Source: JBLHKS01 sp047620505 (GTDB lineage Bacteria; Verrucomicrobiota; Verrucomicrobiia; Verrucomicrobiales; DEV007). Taken from it: a DNA stretch of 5,842 bases. A model generated the notes under the pieces. It was not told the DNA's origin and ran no database searches. It saw only the letters and a list, made by a program, of their open reading frames with translations. How positions within the stretch are numbered: the stretch's first letter is position 1; every line of letters starts with the position of its first letter. The stretch is from assembly GCA_047620505.1 (NCBI GenBank), contig JBLHKS010000326.1, positions 1 to 5,842 on the forward strand, read 5' to 3'. Below, piece after piece: positions 1-5,594 of the stretch. Made by a program: the position numbers and the translations under genes.

Positions 1-22
1 AAGTCATCTCGCAAATCGAGAA

Positions 23-1528
23 TCACTTCAGCCGCTCGATCCCGAGCTTTTTCATGCGAGACTCAAGAGTCGTTGCTTTCAAATCGAGGATTTCGGCGGC
101 TCCGCCCTTTCCTCGGATTTTCCAACCAGTCCTCTCAAGCACAGTTCGCACATGCTGGCTTTCGACTTGTTCCATCGTCTGGAATTTACCAGGTGATCCG
201 CCAAGGAGGATGGGGGCTTTGCCGAACCAATCGCCGATCTCCAACTCGGTGCCGTTGCTGACGACCATCGCGCGCTCGATTGTGTGTTCCAGTTCGCGGA
301 CATTGCCGGGCCAGTGGTAGGCCTTCAGCATCTTCAGGACCGGTGCGGGCACGGTCTCGACGGTTTTACCCAGCTTGGAGGAAAGCTTGGTGACAAAATG
401 CCGGACGAGGGAGGGCACGTCCTCGGGGCGATCGCGCAAGGCCGGGGAGACGATCGGGAAAATGTTGAGCCGGAAGTAAAGATCCTCACGAAAGGCGCCG
501 GCCTGGACGCGGGCTTCGAGATTTCGGTTGGTCGCGGCGATCACGCGGACGTCCACTTTGAGCGTGGTCGAACTGCCAACCCGCTCGAATTCCTTTTCCT
601 GAAGGACGCGCAGCAGCTTTGCCTGCGATTCCAGGGGCAACTCGCCAATTTCATCGAGAAAAATCGAGCCGCCGTCCGCGAGTTCGAAGCGACCGATCTT
701 GCGGGAGGTGGCGTCGGTGAAGGCACCTTTTTCGTGGCCGAAGAGCTCGCTTTCGATCAGACTTTGCGGGAGTCCGGCGCAATTGACTTTGACCAGCGGC
801 CGGTCTTTGCGTCGACTCAGGTCGTGGATCGCGCGGGCGATCAGCTCCTTGCCGGTGCCGGTCTCGCCGAGAATGAGGACGTTGGAATCCGTCGGCGCGA
901 CCTGCTCGACTTCGGACAGAATCCGCTTCAACGCCGGGCTGTCGCCGATGATGTCCCCGTGGTTGTGGACGAGCTGGATTTCGTCTTTGAGATAAACATT
1001 TTCGACGTGAAGCCGGTCTCGCGACGCTTCGGCGAGTTCGCGTTCGGCAATCTGTTCCCGGAGCGATTCGTTCGCGGCCTTGAGCTCGTCTCGCTGACTC
1101 CGGACCTCAGCCTCAGCCGCGATCACCCGGCCAACAACCCGGACTTTCGCGAGGAGAACCTCCTCATCGACGGGCTTGGTGATGTAGTCGAAGGCACCTC
1201 CCTCAAGGCCTTTCACAACGCGATCGGTGTCCTTGTAGCGGGCGGTCAGGAAGATGACGGGGATTTCCCGGGTGGATTCGTCCGCCAGCAGCTGCTCCTG
1301 CACTTCGTAGCCGTCCATCTCCGGCATCGATACATCGAGAATGATCAGATCCGGCTGATGTTTCTTCGCCAGCTCGATCCCTTCGGCACCGCGCAGGGTG
1401 GTGATGACTTCGTGATCATCGGCCTCAAGAATCTGGGTTAACAATTCAAGATTGTCTGGCTTATCATCGACGGCGACGATTTTCAGATTGAAGGAATCTA
1501 ACCCTCTTTTTTCTCCCACCACGGACAT
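23..1528 (-). CDS. Sigma-54-dependent response regulator (REC - coiled coil - AAA+ - Fis-type HTH)
   Basis: This is a 501-residue NtrC/FhlA-type transcription activator, expected to bind DNA upstream of sigma-54 promoters and use ATP to open the complex. Residues 15-135 are a receiver domain: acidic pair D21/D22, phosphoacceptor D65 in LDVSMPEMDG, T95 and K118. Residues 136-187 are charged and probably form a coiled coil. The AAA+ domain (about 192-425) has Walker A GETGTGKE (221-228), Walker B SIFLDEIG (288-295), Arg-finger candidates R347 and R353 in FREDLYFRLN, and sensor II WPGNVREL (406-413). The C-terminal HTH (about 453-498, ending TTLESRMKKLGI) is of the Fis/FhlA type. The sigma-54 contact loop reads GAFTDA (268-273) instead of GAFTGA. 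The ATG at 1526-1528 was chosen because it lies just before the receiver fold; the frame is open further upstream (to a TTG at 1771), but that part looks non-homologous and overlaps the kinase. No clear ribosome binding site is seen. The kinase upstream on the same strand is the likely partner. Family assignment is certain; targets are unknown. Confidence 0.95.
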   Translation of the reverse strand: MSVVGEKRGLDSFNLKIVAVDDKPDNLELLTQILEADDHEVITTLRGAEGIELAKKHQPDLIILDVSMPEMDGYEVQEQLLADESTREIPVIFLTARYKDTDRVVKGLEGGAFDYITKPVDEEVLLAKVRVVGRVIAAEAEVRSQRDELKAANESLREQIAERELAEASRDRLHVENVYLKDEIQLVHNHGDIIGDSPALKRILSEVEQVAPTDSNVLILGETGTGKELIARAIHDLSRRKDRPLVKVNCAGLPQSLIESELFGHEKGAFTDATSRKIGRFELADGGSIFLDEIGELPLESQAKLLRVLQEKEFERVGSSTTLKVDVRVIAATNRNLEARVQAGAFREDLYFRLNIFPIVSPALRDRPEDVPSLVRHFVTKLSSKLGKTVETVPAPVLKMLKAYHWPGNVRELEHTIERAMVVSNGTELEIGDWFGKAPILLGGSPGKFQTMEQVESQHVRTVLERTGWKIRGKGGAAEILDLKATTLESRMKKLGIERLK

Positions 1529-1557
1529 GAGAACAGTGATGCAGAAAAAGGCACAAG

Positions 1558-1608
1558 TTACAAGAAATTCCGAATCTCTTGCAGCAACTCGTCTTCGTCC
1601 CGGTCTTC
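1558..1608 (-). other. In-frame coding-like tail after the kinase stop codon
   Basis: Directly after the kinase TGA (1609-1611) the same frame continues for 16 sense codons, EDRDEDELLQEIRNFL, to a TAA at 1558-1560. The peptide resembles the last helix of many receiver domains (xEELLxEIRxxL). It may be the remnant of a longer C-terminus cut by a point stop, a readthrough extension, or chance. The rest of the 80-bp gap before the regulator shows no terminator hairpin, which supports co-transcription. Confidence 0.35.
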
Positions 1609-4350
1609 TCAACTTTGCAGCTGCCGCAATTCCGCCACGATGCTTGCCAATACGTTTTCCGGCTGTTCGCCGTCTTTTTCCACAATGTTCACCGCATGGT
1701 TTCTCAAAAAGGCCCTTTCCTCTATAGTCAAATTCTTGGCGGTCACGACGCAGACGGGAATCTTCGCCCAATTCTCGTTCTGATGGAGCCAGCGAAGAGT
1801 TTCGAGACCGCCCATTTCCGGCATCATCAAATCGAGGATGATCAGATCGGGAATCGCTCGTTCCACGGCCTGGAGCGCCTCGACGCCGTTCTCTGCTTCG
1901 ATCACCTGGATATCCAGATCCTGCAACGTTTCCCGAACCAACTCGCGCACTTCCGCATCATCATCGACGAGGAGAACGCTCTGCGGTCGATCCGCGCGCC
2001 CACGGAGCAGAACAGAAACCAGCTGCTCTGGATCAACCGGTTTCTGCAGGTGTTCGAGGGCACCCATTTTGTAGGCGCGCTTGCGGTTGTTTAACACCGT
2101 AACCATCACCACAGGAATCTCCCGGGTCAGTTCGTCGCGCTTGAGACGCCGAAGAACCGCCCAGCCATCCACTTTCGGCATGTCGATATCCAAAGTAATC
2201 GCGAGCGGTTTTTCGGCCCGGGCCTTCGCGATCCCCTCGAGCCCGCTTTGGGCTGTGATCACGTTAAAACCGGCGTCTCCAAGAGACTGGCTGAGGAGAT
2301 CGAGCGCCTCCGGTTCGTCGTCGATGCACAACACCGTCGGCGCCTCGGCGGAGAGGCCGTTTTCCGAATTCGGGACTGCAGCGAGCACGGTCTCCGGAAG
2401 CCGGGCCGGAATCGTGACCGTAAACGTGGAGCCCTTGCCGGGTTCGCTCTCGACCTCCAGGTCACCTCCCAGAAGCGTGGTGATGTTTTTGGTGATCGCG
2501 AGTCCGAGACCGGTCCCCCCGGCATCGCGGGCGATTCCGGTTTCGACTCGCTTGAAGGATTCGAAAATCTGGCCTAACGCCTCTTGGCTGATGCCCATGC
2601 CGGTGTCGCTCACGCTCAGCACGAGGGAGTCTCCTGCCTCTGAAGATAAGCAATGGGCTGAAAGCGTGACCGTCCCCGCTTCCGTGAACTTCACTGCGTT
2701 GCTGATCAAGTTGATCAGCACCTGCTTCAACTTGGTGTGGTCCGTGAACAGCTCAGCGCCAGGTTGCCCGACTTCCACCACCAGCCTCAGGTCCTTCTCG
2801 CCGATCAGCGCTGGCGCAAGTTCCCGGGCCTCATCGATCAGCTGCTGAAGCAGAAAAGTCTCCGCGAAAATCTCCATCTTGCCCGCCTCGATCTTGGAGA
2901 TATCGAGGAGGTCGTTGATCAGGTGCAGCAGATGGCGGGCGTTGCGTTCGACGATCTCGAGATTTCGTTTCTGACGCTCCGGCAGCTGCTCGCCCGCCCG
3001 TTTCAGCACCCGGGCCGTAAACCCGATGATCGAATTCATCGGCGTGCGCAATTCGTGGGACATGTTCGCGAGGAACTCCGACTTGTGACGCGTCGCTTGT
3101 TCGAGGGCCGCGCTTTTTTCCTCGAGTTCGCGATTCACGGCTAACAACATATCCTCAGACTCTTTGCGACCGGTGATGTCGCGCGCCACGGCGTAGAGAG
3201 CCTGCTCTTCGGCGTGCATCGCGGCCGACCACAGCAGCCAGCGGTAAGAGCCGTCTTTGCACCGAAAGCGGTTCTCAAAGTTGATGATCTCTCGCCCTTC
3301 GATCAGTTTTCCCACCTCAAGAGTTGTCGCTTCACGATCTTCCGGATGGATCAACTCCATGTAGGGCGTCGCCAGCATTTCTTCGCACGTCCACCCCAGC
3401 GCAGCTTCCCACGACGGATTCAACTTCGTAAAATGTCCCTCAAAATTGGCAATGCTAAGCAAGTCCAACGACATCGTAAAGAACCGGTCGAGCTCCCGCT
3501 GAACCCGGCGCTGTTCGCTCAGATCGCGCACCACTCCGATGTACGAGCGGTGATCGTCGAGATCGAGCTGATTGACGGCGAATTCCACTGGGGTGGACCG
3601 GCCATCCTTGCGAATGCCCATCCCCTCACGGCCTCGCCCATCCCCGACAAGCGCCGAGGCCAGAAACTGGTCGTTGCGAAACGCCGCCGGGAATAAAATG
3701 GTCAGACTCTTGCCAAGCACCTCTGATGCGTCATAACCGAAAATCCTTTCCGCCGCCGGATTGAAAGTCTCGATCACTCCTTCTTCATCGACGGTGATGA
3801 TTCCATCCAGAGTCGTTTCCAGAAACGCCTCCATCCGGCGATACCCCTCGTGCGCGGAACCGAATCGCCGCCGCTCCAGCTGAAGGACGACGTGATCGCG
3901 GAGACGGCCCAACGCCAGCAGCTGCTCCTCGCTCAACACGCGGGGCTTGCGGTCGATCACGCAAAGCGTGCCCAGCGGAAACCCATCGGAAGTCACCAGC
4001 GGCGCCCCGGCGTAGAAGCCAATGTTAGGATCTCCGGTAACCAGTGCATTGTCCGCGAAGCGCTCGTCGGCGCAGGCATCCGGGACTACGAGAAGCTCGT
4101 CAGGTTTGAGAATGGCGTGCGCGCAGAACGCCATGTCGCGGTGAGTCTCGACCGCATCCACCCCGTGTCTGGACTTGAACCACTGCCGGGCTTCATCAAC
4201 CAGGCTGATCAAGCTGATCGGCGCCTCGCAGATTGAGGCGGCCATTCGAGTAAGTTCATCCAGCGACTGCTCGGGAAGAGTGTCGAGGATGTTGTACTTA
4301 CGGAGGATTTCGAGGCGTTCGGCCTCGTCCGGAGGAAGTGGAGCTTGCAC
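1609..4350 (-). CDS. Soluble hybrid sensor histidine kinase (GAF-PAS-PAS-HisKA-HATPase-REC-REC)
   Basis: This 913-residue protein has no signal peptide or membrane segment, so it should sense a cytoplasmic or diffusible cue. Domains in order: GAF (about 11-160, with ILDTLPE and FCAHAIL typical of N-terminal kinase GAF domains), PAS (170-280, EGVIETFNPAAERIFGY), PAS/PAC (286-396, ending in a PAC motif), a short coiled coil, HisKA with H432 in SHELRTP, and HATPase_c with N551 in the N box, G1 DTGMGI (582-587) and G2 GTGLGL (612-617). Two receivers follow. REC1 has phosphoacceptor D721, T751 and K770; REC2 has D840, T870 and K892. All key residues are present in both. The start is uncertain. The GTG at 4348-4350 is chosen because homology begins a few residues later; a GTG at 4465-4467 would add 39 residues of no evident family. 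No ATG lies near the GAF start and neither GTG has a clear ribosome binding site. It is followed after 80 bp by the response regulator, probably in one transcript. The ligand of GAF/PAS cannot be told from sequence. Confidence 0.95.
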   Translation of the reverse strand: MQAPLPPDEAERLEILRKYNILDTLPEQSLDELTRMAASICEAPISLISLVDEARQWFKSRHGVDAVETHRDMAFCAHAILKPDELLVVPDACADERFADNALVTGDPNIGFYAGAPLVTSDGFPLGTLCVIDRKPRVLSEEQLLALGRLRDHVVLQLERRRFGSAHEGYRRMEAFLETTLDGIITVDEEGVIETFNPAAERIFGYDASEVLGKSLTILFPAAFRNDQFLASALVGDGRGREGMGIRKDGRSTPVEFAVNQLDLDDHRSYIGVVRDLSEQRRVQRELDRFFTMSLDLLSIANFEGHFTKLNPSWEAALGWTCEEMLATPYMELIHPEDREATTLEVGKLIEGREIINFENRFRCKDGSYRWLLWSAAMHAEEQALYAVARDITGRKESEDMLLAVNRELEEKSAALEQATRHKSEFLANMSHELRTPMNSIIGFTARVLKRAGEQLPERQKRNLEIVERNARHLLHLINDLLDISKIEAGKMEIFAETFLLQQLIDEARELAPALIGEKDLRLVVEVGQPGAELFTDHTKLKQVLINLISNAVKFTEAGTVTLSAHCLSSEAGDSLVLSVSDTGMGISQEALGQIFESFKRVETGIARDAGGTGLGLAITKNITTLLGGDLEVESEPGKGSTFTVTIPARLPETVLAAVPNSENGLSAEAPTVLCIDDEPEALDLLSQSLGDAGFNVITAQSGLEGIAKARAEKPLAITLDIDMPKVDGWAVLRRLKRDELTREIPVVMVTVLNNRKRAYKMGALEHLQKPVDPEQLVSVLLRGRADRPQSVLLVDDDAEVRELVRETLQDLDIQVIEAENGVEALQAVERAIPDLIILDLMMPEMGGLETLRWLHQNENWAKIPVCVVTAKNLTIEERAFLRNHAVNIVEKDGEQPENVLASIVAELRQLQS

Positions 4351-4533
4351 AGCTAATCTGGTAGAAAAAACAAAGGAGATGAACCCGGCAGACGGATCTC
4401 CAGAGCCGATTCTCCTTAGACGCAGTGGCCTGCCTTGACAAGCTGCGAAGTGGGCGAGGACCTGCACGCTTCCATCCGGAAATCCGCGGAGGAACGCCTA
4501 CAGGAAACAAGATCGGATATCCGCCTTCAATAG
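4351..4533. other. Upstream region of the kinase, no gene assigned
   Basis: This 183-bp stretch lies between the kinase start and the first gene fragment. It may hold the kinase promoter, but I see no convincing -35/-10 pair or sigma-54 site on the minus strand. A CTTGTCAAG palindrome occurs around 4434-4442. On the plus strand 27 codons from a GTG at 4450 run to a TAG at 4531-4533, in the same frame as the serine hydrolase relic that follows. The peptide is charged and matches no family I recognise. If the kinase starts at the GTG at 4467, most of this stretch is coding on the minus strand. Confidence 0.4.
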
Positions 4534-4704
4534 TACGCCATCGAAGAACCGACGCTCGACGGCTTGCCGCTAGCAGCTGCTGTGCGCAGTTACGCGATGA
4601 CGCCGCTTCAGTGGGAGCCCGGCACGAAATACCAATACTCGAACGCCGGGATCAACACGACCGCGCGCATCATCGAAGTCGTTAGCGGCATGTCCTGCGA
4701 GGAA
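4534..4704 (+). pseudogene. Internal fragment of a serine hydrolase (beta-lactamase class C fold)
   Basis: The frame after a TAG at 4531 encodes about 57 residues recognisable as the middle of a beta-lactamase-like serine hydrolase (Pfam Beta-lactamase family). Key stretches are AVRSYAMTPLQWEPGTKYQY, the tyrosine motif YSN (codons 33-35 counted from the ATC at 4540) and GINTTARIIEVVSGM. Intact members have several hundred residues and an upstream SxxK nucleophile motif. Neither the nucleophile nor the C-terminal part is present, so no activity is expected. Homology ends near SCEE; the frame then runs through unrelated codons to a TGA at 4732-4734. The fragment has no start codon or ribosome binding site of its own. 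Recognition rests on the YSNAG and EVVSGM motifs, which are strong; the substrate of the parent enzyme is unknown. Confidence 0.8.
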
Positions 4705-4710
4705 GGCCCG

Positions 4711-4776
4711 TCAGAAATCCTCAGCAGCTGCTGATGCGGCCAGAGACAAGACGACGATCAAGATGAGGGATTTCAT
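4711..4776 (-). pseudogene. Truncated start of a secreted protein (signal peptide only)
   Basis: An ATG at 4774-4776 opens a 21-codon frame beginning MKSLILIVVLSLAASAAA, followed by E, D, F and a TGA at 4711-4713. It has all parts of a Sec signal peptide: a lysine near the start, a hydrophobic core, and an Ala-x-Ala cleavage site. A GGAGG box lies 7 bases upstream. The mature protein is absent: the frame stops three residues after the likely cleavage site, where sequence of the opposite-strand serine hydrolase fragment begins. It starts 54 bp downstream of the ECF sigma factor stop on the same strand, so the two were probably neighbours in the source genome. The identity of the lost protein cannot be inferred. 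Confidence 0.6.
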
Positions 4777-4783
4777 GCCATAG

Positions 4784-4788
4784 CCTCC
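4784..4788 (-). promoter_or_regulatory. Shine-Dalgarno site for the truncated secreted protein
   Basis: Minus-strand GGAGG is separated by 7 bases from the ATG at 4776. This is the clearest ribosome binding site in the window. It decides that ATG over the overlapping ATG at 4779-4781, which meets a stop after two codons. Confidence 0.6.
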
Positions 4789-4830
4789 GCGACAACAGCA
4801 TTTACACAGGCGCAATTGGAACTTCGCCCC

Positions 4831-5085
4831 CTAACTCAGCGCCCCAAGCAGGTAGCGGAGTTCCGCTTCGGCGTCCTCGCCTGGCTCCAACGTGTCAGCG
4901 ATCTCGGCGCGAATTCGGTCGGCGTAGTCTTTGCGCAGACGATGCACCGCAACCCGGACAGCGCCTTCACTCGCATCGAGATGAGCAGCCAGTTTCGCAT
5001 AACTCGGTTGTTCGCCCTTTGCGACAATCGGGCGCATCGCCTCAAACCAGGCGGCCTTGTCGCGCGCGGCGTAATCGGTTCTGAG
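4831..5085 (-). pseudogene. C-terminal fragment of an ECF-type sigma factor (region 4)
   Basis: The last 84 codons before a TAG at 4831-4833 match the C-terminal part of a sigma-70 family factor of the ECF type. A linker LRTDYAARDKAAWFEAMRPI is followed by SYAKLAAHLDASEGAVRVAV and HRLRKDYADRIRAEIADTL, the helix-turn-helix of region 4 that reads the -35 element. A short acidic tail follows (EPGEDAEAELRYLLGALS). Region 2, which melts the -10 element and binds the core enzyme, is missing, so this is not a working sigma factor. Homology stops near 5085, where an opposite-strand sigma-54 activator fragment begins. The minus-strand frame stays open through that fragment to about 5451, but those residues are only its reverse frame. 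The truncated secreted-protein start lies just downstream. Confidence 0.8.
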
Positions 5086-5346
5086 CGCGCCTTCATCGCG
5101 GTGAACTGCGCGGCGATTCCGGAGACGCTGCTGGAGAGCGAGCTTTTCGGCCACGAGAAGGGCAGCTTCACGGGCGCTGACAACCGGCGGATCGGACGCT
5201 TCGAACAGGCGAGCGGTGGGACTCTTTTTCTGGATGAAATCGGCGACATGCCGATCCAGACCCAGGTGAAACTTCTGCGCGTGCTTCAGGAAAGGGTGGT
5301 GACGCGCGTCGGCGGCGGCGAGGAAATTTCGGTAGACGTTCGCGTG
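5083..5346 (+). pseudogene. Internal AAA+ fragment of a second sigma-54-dependent activator
   Basis: About 88 codons encode the middle of an NtrC-type AAA+ domain: ERAFIAVNCAAIPET, ESELFGHEKG, the sigma-54 contact loop GSFTGA, the Walker B region GGTLFLDEIGDMP, and KLLRVLQERVVTRVGGGEE through VDVRV. Walker A upstream and the arginine fingers, sensor II and HTH downstream are missing, so it cannot act as an activator. It is not a copy of the regulator at 23-1528: it has GSFTGA rather than GAFTDA and many other differences. The frame is open from 4816 to 5378, but residues before about 5083 are antisense of the sigma factor piece and those after 5346 are antisense of the next piece. It therefore only looks like a 186-residue gene. 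Confidence 0.85.
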
Positions 5347-5560
5347 GGTGCGACTTGCCGCCTGCGTTATTCTTGAACCAGGCATACTCTCCAACCTGCG
5401 AGGAGTCGTCGCCGAAGAACCACTTGGTATCGCGACCTGCGCGACTGGCATATTCCCACTCAGCTTCAGTGGGAAGCCGCACGTCGAGCCCGGTTTTTTC
5501 GCTGAGCTTCTCGCAGAAGGTCAACGCGTCAGGCTCTCCCACATTGTCAACCGGGCAGTC
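5345..5560 (-). pseudogene. Internal fragment of a formylglycine-generating-enzyme-like (SUMF1/FGE-sulfatase) protein
   Basis: Reading on the minus strand from 5560, about 72 codons match the middle of an FGE-sulfatase domain: DCPVDNVGEPDALTFCEKLS, then RLPTEAEWEYASRAG, the most typical motif of this family, then FFGDDSSQVGEYAWF and NNAGGKSHP. Family members oxidise a cysteine or serine in sulfatases to formylglycine, or are relatives of unknown role. The C-terminal catalytic part and the GNVWEW-like motif are absent. One end meets the sigma-54 activator fragment near 5345; the other stops exactly at the inverted repeat of the insertion sequence at 5561, which appears to have inserted in this reading frame. 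A GTG at 5540-5542 could be called as a start but lies inside the conserved domain. Confidence 0.85.
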
Positions 5561-5585
5561 TGAGGTGCAACGCCTTTTTGGACCA
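5561..5585 (-). repeat. Terminal inverted repeat (right end) of the IS3-family element
   Basis: Plus-strand bases from TGAGGTGCAACG through TTTTTGGACC form the element tip, with the usual TG at the very end. It begins where the interrupted FGE frame stops and lies just past the transposase stop codon (5595-5597), the normal place for an IS3 right end. The matching left repeat is outside the window, so its exact inner limit is estimated. Confidence 0.65.
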
Positions 5586-5594
5586 GTTTGTTGT

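Noticed and set aside
284..1441. Long plus-strand open frame of 385 codons opposite the response regulator
   Set aside because: It lies wholly antisense to the conserved regulator, has no recognisable motif, and is the kind of reverse-frame opening expected in GC-rich coding DNA.
1338..1853. Repeated ATGATCAGATC words near 1338 and 1838 as a DNA repeat
   Set aside because: Both encode the PDLIILD phosphorylation-site strand of receiver domains, so the similarity comes from protein conservation.
2702..2718. Near-perfect palindrome CTGATCAAGTTGATCAG as a possible operator
   Set aside because: It sits in the conserved N box of the kinase (LINLIS) and follows from the codons used for repeated Leu-Ile; a similar TGATCAAGCTGATC near 4205 likewise encodes ISLIS.
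2081..2848. Plus-strand open frame of 255 codons opposite the kinase ATPase and receiver region
   Set aside because: It is antisense to conserved HATPase and REC motifs and its serine/arginine-rich product is a typical shadow composition.
4425..4462. TTGTCA ... TAAGGA on the minus strand as a sigma-70 promoter for the kinase
   Set aside because: The -10 match is poor and it lies in the uncertain zone between the two possible kinase starts, so it cannot be supported.
4816..5376. Plus-strand 186-codon frame as a complete sigma-54 activator gene
   Set aside because: Only the codons from about 5083 to 5346 match the family; the first third is antisense of the sigma factor fragment and the last ten codons belong to the next fragment.
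4831..5451. Minus-strand 206-codon frame as a complete sigma factor
   Set aside because: Only the last 84 codons show sigma factor homology; the N-terminal part is reverse frame of the activator and FGE fragments and lacks sigma region 2.
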